From assembly GCF_014360585.1 (NCBI RefSeq), contig NZ_JACIXG010000009.1:1-64000 (forward strand): a stretch of 64,000 nt of DNA, in the 5' to 3' direction. Both the position numbers and the translations under genes were made by a program. The DNA is from Nocardioides sp. (lineage in GTDB: Bacteria; Actinomycetota; Actinomycetes; Propionibacteriales; Nocardioidaceae). The notes below the pieces were generated by a model. That model saw nothing but the letters and a program-made list of their open reading frames with translations, was not told the DNA's origin and searched no databases. Below are positions 1 through 9,932 of this stretch, one piece after another. Position 1 is the stretch's first letter; the number at the start of each line of letters is the position of its first letter.

Positions 1-41
1 AAACAGGTAGCGGCATGGTGCTCATTCACATATAATGAGGC

Positions 42-548
42 GTGAACGAGACCGTCGACCAGCCCACTATGGTCGAGGGCTACGGGCCGGCCCCGGCTGC
101 CTGGGCCCGCGAGGCGCTAAGCGACGCTGAGGTCTTCATTCGGCGGCTCTTCACCGACCCCGCCGGGCAGCTGGTCGCGATGGAGTCCCGCTCCCGCAAA
201 GCCCCAGATGGCTTGGCCGAGTTCATCGTCACCCGCGACGGCGGCATTTGCCGCACCAACGGCTGCGACGCCCCGATCCGCAACGTCGACCACGCCGAAC
301 GCCACGCAGACGGCGGCAAGACCAGCGCCGCGAACCTTCAAGGGTTGTGTGAAAGATGCAACCAGGCGAAAGAAGCTCTCGGCTGGCAGGCCAGACCAGG
401 ACCCGACGGCAGCATCATCACCATCACGCCGACAGGCCATGTCTACACCAGCCCGCCGCCCGACACGTGGCGACCAGACCCACCACCCCTCTCACGGGCC
501 GAGCTCGTGCTGCGCGACATGGTCGTCGACCATGCGCTCGCAGCCTGA
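42..548 (+). pseudogene. DUF222/13E12-type HNH endonuclease, internally deleted copy (N-terminal MNET fused to C-terminal HNH half)
   Basis: C-terminal half nearly identical to the gene at 54211-55503(-), including RDGGICRTNGCDAPIRNVDHAERHADGG...LCERCNQAKEALGW; leader and start codon also match that copy, but about 260 internal codons are missing. Confidence 0.8.
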
Positions 549-586
549 CTCATGTCGGCGTGAGTGGAGAAGAGAGCGCTCCGAGG

Positions 587-1018
587 TCAGCTGAGGGGGA
601 GGAGGCCGCGTTCGGCGAAGACCTTCTTGGCGACGAAGGTGGCGTTCAGGGCTCGCGGGAAGCCGCAGTAGACCGCGGCGTGGAGGAAGGCCTCGATGAT
701 CTGCTCCGGGGTCAGGCCGACGTTGAGGGCGGCATTGATGTGTACGTCGAGCTGGGGCTCGCAGCCACCCAAGGCGGTGAGCATGCCGAGAGTGACCAGC
801 TGACGGTCCCGCGGCTCGAGACCGGGGCGTGCGTAGATCTCACCGAACCCCCAGGCGACGATCTGGTGCCCCAGCTCCGGGGCGATGTCGGCGAGGGCGT
901 CGATCACTCGGGCACCGGCCTCGCCGTCGATCTTGTCGAGGATCTCGCGACCGTGATCGTGGCGAGCTGCGCGGGAGGTGGGGTCCTCGGAAGGATTCTC
1001 GAAGGTCATGCTGCGCAC
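587..1018 (-). CDS. carboxymuconolactone decarboxylase (CMD) family protein
   Basis: 143 aa; RDRQLVTLGMLTALGGCEPQLDVHINAALNVGLTPEQIIEAFLHAAVYCGFPRALNA is typical of CMD/PcaC-like proteins. Confidence 0.88.
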   Translation of the reverse strand: MRSMTFENPSEDPTSRAARHDHGREILDKIDGEAGARVIDALADIAPELGHQIVAWGFGEIYARPGLEPRDRQLVTLGMLTALGGCEPQLDVHINAALNVGLTPEQIIEAFLHAAVYCGFPRALNATFVAKKVFAERGLLPLS

Positions 1019-1063
1019 GCTAGGAGTTGGAGCGCACTCGAAGTCAACGGATCGGAGCGGCTG

Positions 1064-2188
1064 CTAGGAGGCGTACGCGATCTGCTCCTGGATCTCGAAG
1101 CGCAGGCCGTCGGCGGCCGCGATGTAGACGTCCTGGTCCACGAGGTTGCCGTGCATGCGCATCAGGCCGCGGGGGCTGGAGTAGCTGTGGTGGTCGGTGA
1201 GGCGCAGTGCGGGCTCGACGGCGAGCCCGCCGCAGGCCTCGCCGATCTGACGCAGGAACATCAGCGACTCGTAGCAGGACTCGCCCACGGCATTGAGCGA
1301 GGGCGCGTACTCGCCGAAGCGGAGGTGGTAGCGCTCGGCCAGGCCAGCCGACTCGGGCGTGGCGAGGCCGTCGAAGTAGGCGGCGGCAGCGAAGACGTTG
1401 GCGTTGGCGCCGGCACCGCCGGCGAGCAGGGTGTTCTCCTCGACGGCGGGGCTGAGCCGGGTCAGCGACGTGCTCAGCCCGGCGGCCGCGAACTGACGGT
1501 TGAAGTGCACCGCGTCCTGCCCCATCAGCAGCATGATCACCCCGTCCTGGTCGCCGGCCTCCAGACCACGCAGCACGCCGGCGAAGTCATGGGTCCCGAG
1601 CGGGACGTACGTCTCGCTCACGACCTCCGAGGACGACCCGCGCAGCGCCGCCCGGGCCGTCGACCCGGTGACGCGCGGGAAGACGTAGTCGTTGCCGACC
1701 ACCGCCCAGCGGGAGACGCCGTGGTTGGCCCGCATCCAGGCGGTCGCGGGGAGCAGCTGGTTGACCGGGCGCTCGCCGATCATGAAGACCCCAGGGGTGT
1801 CGTCGCCGCCCTCGTGCATGGCGGCGAAGGCGTACAGCGCCCGGCCGCCGACGCGGGCGGTGATCGCCTGGCGGACGGCGGAGATGTGCCAGCCGGCGAT
1901 CGCGTCGACCCGGCCGAGCTCGACGAGCCGAGCGACCTCGGCGGCGACCTCGTGGGCAGCGCGCCCGGCATCGATCGCGACCAGCTCGACCGGCCTCCCG
2001 GCGATCCCACCACCGGCGTTGAGCTCCTCGGCGGCCAGCTCGCCGCAGGCCAGGCAGCCGGGACCGTAGATTCCGGTCGGGCCCTGCATCGGGACGACGA
2101 ACGCGATCGAGACGGCGCCTGGTGGACGGGGCGCGAGGCCCAGCAGGGCATGGGACGCCGGGGTGAACGACGGCGGAGACATCGGCAC
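1064..2188 (-). CDS. AmiC/UrtA-like periplasmic-binding-fold protein without an obvious signal peptide
   Basis: 374 aa; VVPMQGPTGIYGPGCLACGELAAEELNAGGGIAGRPVELV...VGNDYVFPR; resembles UrtA (LVGSDYVFPRTAN) encoded nearby. Confidence 0.8.
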   Translation of the reverse strand: MPMSPPSFTPASHALLGLAPRPPGAVSIAFVVPMQGPTGIYGPGCLACGELAAEELNAGGGIAGRPVELVAIDAGRAAHEVAAEVARLVELGRVDAIAGWHISAVRQAITARVGGRALYAFAAMHEGGDDTPGVFMIGERPVNQLLPATAWMRANHGVSRWAVVGNDYVFPRVTGSTARAALRGSSSEVVSETYVPLGTHDFAGVLRGLEAGDQDGVIMLLMGQDAVHFNRQFAAAGLSTSLTRLSPAVEENTLLAGGAGANANVFAAAAYFDGLATPESAGLAERYHLRFGEYAPSLNAVGESCYESLMFLRQIGEACGGLAVEPALRLTDHHSYSSPRGLMRMHGNLVDQDVYIAAADGLRFEIQEQIAYAS

Positions 2189-2319
2189 CTGCTCCCAGAC
2201 GAACCAGACGAGCCAGCTGAACGGACGGATGACTCACCATTGAGCCGATGGGTGGTTAGGGTACGGGAGTCGGGCCCTCGGCGCAGCGGGCATCCAACAG
2301 ACATTCGTGGGAGGACGCC

Positions 2320-2733
2320 ATGGAGGTTGCCGAGACGGCAGTCGCGGATCTGCGTTGCTCGGATCTGGCCGTGCTGCTCGCGCGGGCGCAGCGCCGGGTC
2401 GAGCGTGCGCTCGCCGAGGCGTACGCCGACTTCGACCTCACCGCCGAGCAGTGGCGCGTCCTCAGTGTCCTGCTCGACGAGCCGGGACAGACGATGACGC
2501 GTCTCGCCGACGGTGCCGCGATCCCCGCCGCCACGTTGACCAGACACGTCGACCGGCTCGCCGAGCGCGGCCTGGTGCTGCGCAAGGTCCACGCCGAGGA
2601 CAAGCGTCGAGCCGTGGTCGCGCTCTCGCCGGTCGGCGCCTCGGCAGCCCGGGAGATCCGCGCCCGCCAGCAGACCGAGGCCGTCGCCAGGGTCACCCGC
2701 GACCTGCGGACGGTCCTCGAGACCCTCCCGTGA
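2320..2733 (+). CDS. MarR family transcriptional regulator
   Basis: 137 aa; winged-helix pattern FDLTAEQWRVLSVLLDEPGQTMTRLADGAAIPAATLTRHVDRLAERGLVLRK. Confidence 0.88.
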   Translation: MEVAETAVADLRCSDLAVLLARAQRRVERALAEAYADFDLTAEQWRVLSVLLDEPGQTMTRLADGAAIPAATLTRHVDRLAERGLVLRKVHAEDKRRAVVALSPVGASAAREIRARQQTEAVARVTRDLRTVLETLP

Positions 2734-2749
2734 GCTCTGCCGACTGAGC

Positions 2750-2798
2750 GTTTCCGTCTGGAAACAAATCCTCACAGGGTCCGATACATCGGCGAAAC
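2750..2798 (+). promoter_or_regulatory. putative GlnR box array upstream of urtA
   Basis: GTTTC-n6-GAAAC-n6-TCACA-n6-GATAC-n6-GAAAC with half-sites exactly 11 bp apart (2750, 2761, 2772, 2783, 2794); resembles the actinobacterial GlnR consensus gTnAC-n6-GaAAC. Confidence 0.6.
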
Positions 2799-2856
2799 AA
2801 CCCGTCCCTAGATTCCTTCCATTCGAGAGCAATTGTCCGATGGAAGGACCTCCCCC

Positions 2857-4098
2857 GTGCGTACGAAATTCTCGAGCCGCCTTCTTGCGGCCAGCTCGGT
2901 GCTCGCCCTGGGCATGACCGCGACCGCCTGCGGCGGCGCCAAGACCGGTGCCGCCGCGACCAGCGAGAGCTGCGTCGACACCAGCGGCGACACCATCAAG
3001 ATCGGCTTCCTCAACTCCCTGTCGGGGACGATGGCGATCAGCGAGACGACCGTCTTCAAGTCCCTGTCCATGGCGGCCGAGGAGATCAATGCCGACGGCG
3101 GCGTGCTCGGCAAGAAGCTCGAGATCGTCAGCGAGGACGGCCAGTCCGAGCCGACCGTCTTCGCCGAGAAGGCGACCAAGCTGATCCAGGACGACTGCGT
3201 CGCGGCCGTCTTCGGCGGCTGGACCTCCAGCTCGCGCAAGGCGATGCTGCCGGTCTTCGAGGGCAACGACGCGCTGCTCTTCTACCCCGTGCAGTACGAG
3301 GGCCTGGAGTCCTCGCACAACATCTTCTACACCGGCGCGACCACGAACCAGCAGATCATCCCCGCCCTCGACTTCCTCAAGCAGGAGAAGAAGATCGAGT
3401 CGATCTTCCTGGTCGGCTCCGACTACGTCTTCCCGCGCACGGCGAACAAGATCATCAAGCAGTACGCGGCCGCCAAGGGCATCGAGGTCCTCGGTGAGGA
3501 GTACCAGCCCCTGGGCTCGACCGACTTCGGCACGGTTGTCGACAAGGTCAAGGCGGCCGGCGCGGACGCGGTCTTCAACACCCTCAACGGGGACTCCAAC
3601 GTGGCCTTCTTCAAGGAGTACAAGGGCAAGGGCCTGACCGCCTCGGCGATGCCGGTGCTCTCGGTCTCGATCGCCGAGGAGGAGGTCCCGGGCGTCGGCG
3701 TGGGCAACCTCGAGGGCCAGTACACCGCCTGGAACTACTACCAGACCATCGACAGCCCGGCGAACCAGAAGTTCGTGACCGACTTCAAGGCAGCGAACGG
3801 CGCCAAGGCGGTCACCTCCGACCCGATGGAGGCCGCCTACACCTCGCTGCACCTGTGGAAGGGCATGGTCGAGAAGGCGGACTCGTTCGCGGTCGAGGAC
3901 GTCATCGACGCCGCAGACGGCGTCACCTACGACGCGCCCGAGGGCACCGTCGAGGTCGACGGCGAGAACCACCACATCGCCAAGACCGCGCTCGTCGGCC
4001 AGGTGAACGCCGAGGGCCTGATCGACACGGTCTGGTCGAGCGACGAGCCGATCGAGCCGGACCCCTACCTGAAGTCCTACGACTGGTGGAAGAACTAG
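2857..4098 (+). CDS. urtA: urea ABC transporter substrate-binding protein
   Basis: Lipoprotein-type signal (LALGMTATACGG); KIGFLNSLSGTMAISE...NLEGQYTAWNYYQTID; GTG start with upstream GGAAGGA; first gene of a urtABCDE set. Confidence 0.93.
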   Translation: MRTKFSSRLLAASSVLALGMTATACGGAKTGAAATSESCVDTSGDTIKIGFLNSLSGTMAISETTVFKSLSMAAEEINADGGVLGKKLEIVSEDGQSEPTVFAEKATKLIQDDCVAAVFGGWTSSSRKAMLPVFEGNDALLFYPVQYEGLESSHNIFYTGATTNQQIIPALDFLKQEKKIESIFLVGSDYVFPRTANKIIKQYAAAKGIEVLGEEYQPLGSTDFGTVVDKVKAAGADAVFNTLNGDSNVAFFKEYKGKGLTASAMPVLSVSIAEEEVPGVGVGNLEGQYTAWNYYQTIDSPANQKFVTDFKAANGAKAVTSDPMEAAYTSLHLWKGMVEKADSFAVEDVIDAADGVTYDAPEGTVEVDGENHHIAKTALVGQVNAEGLIDTVWSSDEPIEPDPYLKSYDWWKN

Positions 4099-4102
4099 TC
4101 CG

Positions 4103-4987
4103 TTGGACACACTCCTCGCCCAGGTCTTCACCGGCATCTCAGCTGGTGCGGTCCTGCTCCTCATCGCCCTCGGGCTCACCCTGACCTTCGGTCAGATGGG
4201 CGTGATCAACATGGCCCACGGCGAGTTCATCATGGCGGGCGCCTACACCGCGTACGTCGTCTCGACCATCGTCGCCAGCACCGAGCTGAGTCTGCTGATC
4301 GCGCTCCCCGCGGGGTTCGTGGTCGGCGGGCTGCTCGGGGTGGCGCTCGAGGCGAGCGTGCTGCGGTGGATGTACGCCCGTCCCCTCGACACCCTGTTGG
4401 TCACCTACGGTGTCGGCCTCGTCCTGCAGCAGTTGGCGCGTGACATCTTCGGGGCTCCGGCGAAGGAGGTGCCGGCGCCGGGCTGGCTCGACGGGTCGAT
4501 CCCGATCCTGGGCTACGACTTCCCGCTGACCAGGCTCTTCATCCTCGTCCTGGCCGCGTCGTGCGTGGCCGCGCTGCTGGCGGTGCTCCGGTTCACCGCC
4601 CTCGGGCGACAGATCCGGGCGACCGTCGGCAACCGCGACCTCGCCGAGACCATCGGCATCTCGACCCGACGTACCGACCGGGCCACCTTCTTCATCGGAT
4701 CCGGTCTGGCTGGTGTCGCCGGGGTGGCGCTCACGCTGCTCGGGTCGACCGGTCCCAACCTCGGCACGTCCTACATCGTGCAGGCGTTTCTGGTGGTCGT
4801 GGTCGGCGGCATCGGACACCTCAAGGGCACGATCGTGGCGGCTCTCGGGATCGGTCTGCTGCAGGCGTTCCTCGCCCACGCCCTGACCGGCTCGGTCGCC
4901 CAGGTGCTCGTCCTGCTCGCGATCGTCGCGTTCCTGCAGCTGCGCCCGCAGGGCATCCTCTCGGTCCGGACCAGGAGCCTGGCATGA
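4103..4987 (+). CDS. urtB: urea ABC transporter permease UrtB
   Basis: LivH-like permease: GLTLTFGQMGVINMAHGEFIMAGAY...VVVVGGIGHLKGTI; between urtA and urtC. Confidence 0.92.
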   Translation: MDTLLAQVFTGISAGAVLLLIALGLTLTFGQMGVINMAHGEFIMAGAYTAYVVSTIVASTELSLLIALPAGFVVGGLLGVALEASVLRWMYARPLDTLLVTYGVGLVLQQLARDIFGAPAKEVPAPGWLDGSIPILGYDFPLTRLFILVLAASCVAALLAVLRFTALGRQIRATVGNRDLAETIGISTRRTDRATFFIGSGLAGVAGVALTLLGSTGPNLGTSYIVQAFLVVVVGGIGHLKGTIVAALGIGLLQAFLAHALTGSVAQVLVLLAIVAFLQLRPQGILSVRTRSLA

Positions 4988-6114
4988 AGAAGGTCTACCC
5001 GTACGCCGGTTGGCTGCTGCTCGCGGTCGCCCTGCTGGTCCTCGCCCCGGCGGTCCTGTCCGACTTCCGCCTCGGCCTGCTCGCGAAATACTGCTGCTAC
5101 GCCATCGCCGCCGTCGGCATCGGCCTGGCCTGGGGCCGCGGCGGGATGCTGGTGCTCGGCCAGGGGCTCTACTTCGGCATCGGCGCCTACGCGATGGCGA
5201 TGCACCTCAAGCTCGCCGACGCCGGCCCCGGCGGGGTGCCGGACTTCATGGCGCTCTACGGCGACGCCACGGTGCCGGGATGGTGGGAACCGCTGCGCAA
5301 TGGCGGGCTCGCGATCGTCGTCATCCTCGTCCTGCCGGCACTCGTGGCGGGTCTGCTGGGGCTCGCGGTGTTCAAGCGGCGGATCAAGGGGGCGTACTTC
5401 GCCATCCTGAGTCAAGCGCTTGCCGCTGCCTTCGCGATCCTGCTCGTCGGCCAGGTGAAGACCACCGGCGGTGCGAATGGGCTGAACAACTTCCAGGGCT
5501 TCTTCGGGTACGCCCTGTTCGACCCGGCCAACAAGAGGATGCTCTACTTCATCGCCGCCGGGATCCTGCTGGTCTCTATCCTGGCGATGGCGTGGCTCTA
5601 CAACACCCGCTTCGGCGAGCTGCTGGTCGCCGTCCGCGACGGCGAGGAGCGGGTCCGCTTCCTCGGGACCGACCCGGCCAACGTCAAGCTGGCGGCGTAC
5701 GTCATCGCCGCCGTCCTGGCCTCGATCGGCGGTGCGCTCTTCGTGCCGATCGCCGGGATCGTCTCGCCCGACGACGTCGGCGTGGTCGCCTCCATCGGGC
5801 TGCTCGCCGGGGTCGCGCTGGGCGGGCGTGCCTCGCTGCTCGGTCCGGCCGTCGGCGCCCTGCTGGTCGGTTATGCCGAGACCTCGCTCTCCGAGGCCTT
5901 TCCGGGGTCGTGGTCCTACTTCCAGGGTGCGCTGTTCGTGCTGGTCATCCTGTTGCTGCCCGGCGGGCTGGCTCAGCTGCTGGGGCTGCTCGGCCGGCTG
6001 AATGCTCGCCGAGGTAACTCGGTGAGCGACCACTTCCTTCGTGGAGTTCCACGAGGAAAGCAACGCGAGACCGAGGTACCTCGGTCAGCATCCGAGGAGG
6101 CGGCAGCGCGATGA
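4984..6114 (+). CDS. urtC: urea ABC transporter permease UrtC
   Basis: MKKVYPYAGWLLL...RGGMLVLGQGLYFGIGAYAMAMHLKL; LivM-like; ATGA overlaps with both neighbours. Confidence 0.92.
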   Translation: MKKVYPYAGWLLLAVALLVLAPAVLSDFRLGLLAKYCCYAIAAVGIGLAWGRGGMLVLGQGLYFGIGAYAMAMHLKLADAGPGGVPDFMALYGDATVPGWWEPLRNGGLAIVVILVLPALVAGLLGLAVFKRRIKGAYFAILSQALAAAFAILLVGQVKTTGGANGLNNFQGFFGYALFDPANKRMLYFIAAGILLVSILAMAWLYNTRFGELLVAVRDGEERVRFLGTDPANVKLAAYVIAAVLASIGGALFVPIAGIVSPDDVGVVASIGLLAGVALGGRASLLGPAVGALLVGYAETSLSEAFPGSWSYFQGALFVLVILLLPGGLAQLLGLLGRLNARRGNSVSDHFLRGVPRGKQRETEVPRSASEEAAAR

Positions 6115-6878
6115 CCCTGATGGTGAGCGACCTGCGGGTCGAGTTCGACGGCTTCGTGGCCATCGACGGCGTCAACCTGACCCTGGAGCCGGGCCGACTG
6201 CACTTCCTGATCGGCCCCAACGGTGCCGGGAAGACGACGCTCGTGGACGCGTTGACCGGGTTGGCGAGCGGGAGCGGTGAGGCGCGCTATCGCACACGCG
6301 ACCTGCTCGCGCTCGCATCGCACCGCATCATCCGCCTCGGGGTGGGGCGTACGTTCCAGACCGCGACGGTCTTCGAGGAGCTGAGCGTGCTGCAGAACCT
6401 CGACATCGCCGCCGGGGTGCACCGGGCGCGGTGGCGGCTGATGCTGCCGCGGCGGCAGATGCCCCAGCAGGTTGCCGAGGTGCTCGAGACCGTGGGGCTC
6501 ACGGAGCTGGCGGAGCGGCCTGCGGGCGTGCTCTCGCACGGGCAGAAGCAGTGGCTGGAGATCGGCATGCTGCTGGTGCAGGACTCCTCGGTGATGCTGC
6601 TCGACGAGCCCGTCGCGGGGATGTCGGCCGAGGAGCGCGAGGCGACGGGGGAGCTGCTGCGCCGGATCAGCCCGGAGCGGACCGTCGTGGTCATCGAGCA
6701 CGACATGGACTTCGTCCGCAGATTCGCCGACATCGTCACCGTCCTGCACGCCGGGAAGGTGATCGCAGAAGGCACGGCCGCCGAGATCAGGGAGGACGCC
6801 GAGGTGCAGCGGGTCTATCTGGGAGACACAGTCGCCGCGGTCACCGAGACGAGCACGGAAACAGGAGAGGAAGCCTGA
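6111..6878 (+). CDS. urtD: urea ABC transporter ATP-binding protein UrtD
   Basis: Walker A GPNGAGKTT; LLDEPVAGMSAEERE; LivG-like. Confidence 0.92.
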   Translation: MTLMVSDLRVEFDGFVAIDGVNLTLEPGRLHFLIGPNGAGKTTLVDALTGLASGSGEARYRTRDLLALASHRIIRLGVGRTFQTATVFEELSVLQNLDIAAGVHRARWRLMLPRRQMPQQVAEVLETVGLTELAERPAGVLSHGQKQWLEIGMLLVQDSSVMLLDEPVAGMSAEEREATGELLRRISPERTVVVIEHDMDFVRRFADIVTVLHAGKVIAEGTAAEIREDAEVQRVYLGDTVAAVTETSTETGEEA

Positions 6879-7555
6879 TGCTGAGGATCGAGTCGGTCAC
6901 CGGCGGCTACGGCCGCACCACGGTGCTCCACGAGGTCAGCCTCGAGGTCCCGACCGGCGCCGCGGTTGCGCTGATGGGACACAACGGCGCCGGCAAGACG
7001 ACCCTGCTCAAGGCGGCGGTCGGGCTGGTCCGGGCCAAGAGCGGCCGGGTGCTGCTCGACGGCGAGGACGTCACCGCGCTGAGGCCGAGCGCCCGCGTCA
7101 ACCGCGGCCTGGGCTACGTCCCGCAGGGTCAGCAGAGCTTCGGTGAGATGACCGCGCTGGAGAACCTCCAGCTGGTCGGCGACCGGGCGGGGATCAGCGA
7201 GATGCTCGACCTCTTTCCCGCGTTGAAGGACCTGCTCGGGAGACGGGCCGGGCTGCTCTCCGGTGGCCAGCGCCAGCAGCTCTCGATCGCGCGCACCCTG
7301 CTGACCAGACCGCGTCTGCTCATCCTCGACGAGCCGACCGAGGGCATTCAGCCCAACGTGGTCGCCGAGATCGAGCGGGTGATCTCGGAGCTGACCGGAC
7401 GCGGTGATCTCACCGTCCTGCTGGTCGAGCAGCACGTCGGGTTCGCGCTGCGTACTGCCTCTGCCTACTACATCCTCGAGTCCGGCCGGATCACCGCGCG
7501 CGGTGACGGCGGCTCCGGGGCCCACGACCACGTCCGATCCCAGCTGGCCGTCTAG
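6878..7555 (+). CDS. urtE: urea ABC transporter ATP-binding protein UrtE
   Basis: MLRIESVTGGYGRTTVLHEVSLEVPTGAAVALMGHNGAGKTT; LSGGQRQQLSIARTLLTRPRLLILDEPTEGIQPNVV. Confidence 0.92.
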   Translation: MLRIESVTGGYGRTTVLHEVSLEVPTGAAVALMGHNGAGKTTLLKAAVGLVRAKSGRVLLDGEDVTALRPSARVNRGLGYVPQGQQSFGEMTALENLQLVGDRAGISEMLDLFPALKDLLGRRAGLLSGGQRQQLSIARTLLTRPRLLILDEPTEGIQPNVVAEIERVISELTGRGDLTVLLVEQHVGFALRTASAYYILESGRITARGDGGSGAHDHVRSQLAV

Positions 7556-7581
7556 GCCGGACCGTCCAGAGAGTTGGCGAG

Positions 7582-7884
7582 ATGCATCTGACCCCGTCCG
7601 ACACCGAGAAGCTGCTGCTGTCCGTGGCCGGGATGGTCGCTCGCGACCGGCTGGCCCGTGGGGTGCTCCTCAACTACCCCGAGTCGGTGGCGCTGCTGTC
7701 CACCTGGGTGATCGAGCGTGCACGGGAGGGGGCCCTGGTCTCCGACCTGATGACGCAGGGCCGCACCGTGCTGACCCGTGAGCAGGTCATGCCCGATGTG
7801 GTCGACATGCTCGTCGAGGTGCAGGTCGAGGCCACGTTCCCCGACGGCCGCAAGCTCGTCACCATCCACCAGCCCATCGCCTGA
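7582..7884 (+). CDS. ureA: urease subunit gamma
   Basis: 100 aa; [34 protein letters not shown]...[13 protein letters not shown]. Confidence 0.97.
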   Translation: MHLTPSDTEKLLLSVAGMVARDRLARGVLLNYPESVALLSTWVIERAREGALVSDLMTQGRTVLTREQVMPDVVDMLVEVQVEATFPDGRKLVTIHQPIA

Positions 7885-7897
7885 AGCGGAGATCTCC

Positions 7898-8233
7898 ATG
7901 CAGTCCAGCGGTCCCGGAGCCGTACGCGTCACCGACGGCACCATCCGGCTCAACGCCGACCGGAGCGAGTCGGAGCGGCGTACGTTGGTGGTCCTCAACA
8001 CCGGCGACCGGCCGGTCCAGATCGGCTCCCACATCCACCTCGCCGAGGTGAACTCCGCTCTCGACTTCGACCGCGATGCGGCCGAGGGGTTCCGGCTCGA
8101 CATCCCCGCCGGCACCTCCCGCCGGTTCGAGCCGGGCGCGTCGCGGGAGGTCGCGATCGTCGCGCTCAAGGGTGCTCGTCTCGTGCCCGGAATCTCCGTG
8201 GTCTCGACAAGCTCGACCACCGGGGAGGCGTGA
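7898..8233 (+). CDS. ureB: urease subunit beta
   Basis: [65 protein letters not shown]. Confidence 0.95.
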   Translation: MQSSGPGAVRVTDGTIRLNADRSESERRTLVVLNTGDRPVQIGSHIHLAEVNSALDFDRDAAEGFRLDIPAGTSRRFEPGASREVAIVALKGARLVPGISVVSTSSTTGEA

Positions 8234-9927
8234 TGGTGGAGATCAGCAGGAGCGAGTACGCCGCGCTCTACGGCCCCACGACCGGCGACCAGGTGCGCCT
8301 CGGTGACACCGACCTGTGGATCGAGATCGAGGACGACCTGACCGCCGGCGGCGAGGAGTCGGTCTTCGGCGGTGGCAAGTCGATCCGCGAGTCGATGAAC
8401 CAGTCGACGGTGCCGCGGTCCGAGGGTGCGCTCGACACGGTCATCACCAACGCCCTCGTGCTCGACCACTGGGGCATCGTCCGAGCCGACGTGGGGATCC
8501 GCGGCGGAAGGATCGTCGCCCTGGGGCGCTCCGGCAACCCCGACATCGCCGACGGTGTCCACCCCGCCATGGTCATCGGACCTGGCACCGACGTGGTCAG
8601 CGGCGAGGGGAGGATCCTCACCGCCGGGGCGATCGACATCCACGTACACCTCCTCTCCCGGTCCCAGATCGTCGAGGCGATCTCGACCGGGATCACCACC
8701 GTCGGCGGGGGAGGCACCGGGCCCTCGGAGGGCTCCAAGGCCACCACGGTCACCCCCGGCCCATGGCACCTGGAGACCATCCACCGCGCGCTCGACGACA
8801 TGCCGGTCAACCTGCTGCTGATGGGCAAGGGCAACACCGTCTCCGCGGCCGGGCTGGCCGAGCAGGCGCTGGCCGGCGCGGCGGCGTACAAGGTCCACGA
8901 GGACTGGGGCGCCACGCCCGCCGCCATCGACGCCGCACTCCGGGCCGCCGACGAGCACGGCCTGCAGGTCACGCTGCACTCGGACTCGCTCAACGAGGCG
9001 GGCTACCTGGAGTCGACGGTCTCCGCGATCGCCGGCCGCTCCATCCATGCCTTCCACGCGGAGGGCGCCGGGGGAGGGCATGCGCCCGACATCCTCTCGG
9101 TCGCCTCGCTGCCACACGTCATCCCCGGCTCCACCAACCCGACCCTGCCGCACACGGTCAACACCGTCGCCGAGCACCTCGACATGCTGATGGTCTGCCA
9201 CCACCTCAACCCGCGGGTGCCCGAGGATCTGGCCTTCGCCGAGTCCCGGATCCGGGCGACCACGATCGCCGCCGAGGACGTCCTGCACGACCTCGGCGCC
9301 CTGTCGATCACCTCCTCCGACGCCCAGGCGATGGGCCGCATCGGCGAGGTCGTCTGCCGCACCTGGCAGGTCGCCCACGTGATGAAAGCGCGGCTCGGCC
9401 CCCTGGGCGGAAAGGCGGACAACGTCAGAGCCAAGAGGTACGTCGCGAAGTACACGATCAACCCCGCCATCGCCCACGGGATCGCCGCCGAGGTCGGCTC
9501 CGTGGAGCCTGGCAAGATGGCGGACCTGGTCCTGTGGGACCCGCGGTTCTTCGGCATCCGGCCGGAGGTGGTCATGAAGGCCGGAGCGCTGGTCTGGGGT
9601 GCCCTCGGCGACCCGAACGCCTCCATCCCGACCCCGCAGCCGGTGCTCATGCGACCGACGCTGGTGGGCCCGGGGGCGGACCATGCGGTCTCGTTCGTCG
9701 CCCCGGCCGCGTTGGACGCCGGCCTGGCCGATCGCCTCGGCCTGCGCCGCCGCCTCGTCGGGATCTCACCCACCCGCGAGGTCGGCAAGGCCGACATGGT
9801 CAACAACTCCGCGACTCCCGAGATCCGGGTCGAGCCCGAGACGTTCCGCATCCACGTCGACGGCGAGCTGATCGAGCCCGCCCCTGCGACCGAGCTGCCG
9901 CTGACGCAGCTCTACTCGATGTTCTGA
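8230..9927 (+). CDS. ureC: urease subunit alpha
   Basis: [29 protein letters not shown]...[14 protein letters not shown]...[22 protein letters not shown]. Confidence 0.98.
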   Translation: MMVEISRSEYAALYGPTTGDQVRLGDTDLWIEIEDDLTAGGEESVFGGGKSIRESMNQSTVPRSEGALDTVITNALVLDHWGIVRADVGIRGGRIVALGRSGNPDIADGVHPAMVIGPGTDVVSGEGRILTAGAIDIHVHLLSRSQIVEAISTGITTVGGGGTGPSEGSKATTVTPGPWHLETIHRALDDMPVNLLLMGKGNTVSAAGLAEQALAGAAAYKVHEDWGATPAAIDAALRAADEHGLQVTLHSDSLNEAGYLESTVSAIAGRSIHAFHAEGAGGGHAPDILSVASLPHVIPGSTNPTLPHTVNTVAEHLDMLMVCHHLNPRVPEDLAFAESRIRATTIAAEDVLHDLGALSITSSDAQAMGRIGEVVCRTWQVAHVMKARLGPLGGKADNVRAKRYVAKYTINPAIAHGIAAEVGSVEPGKMADLVLWDPRFFGIRPEVVMKAGALVWGALGDPNASIPTPQPVLMRPTLVGPGADHAVSFVAPAALDAGLADRLGLRRRLVGISPTREVGKADMVNNSATPEIRVEPETFRIHVDGELIEPAPATELPLTQLYSMF

Positions 9928-9932
9928 GCGCG

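Noticed and set aside
356-2497. 713-aa plus-strand ORF
   Set aside because: Low-complexity Arg/Gly/Glu-rich translation antisense to the CMD and AmiC-like genes; a typical high-GC shadow ORF.
1780-4179. 799-aa minus-strand ORF
   Set aside because: Antisense or alternate-frame shadow of urtA, marR and the AmiC-like gene; no domain recognised.
7552-9684. 710-aa minus-strand ORF
   Set aside because: Antisense to ureABC; composition typical of a GC-rich shadow frame.
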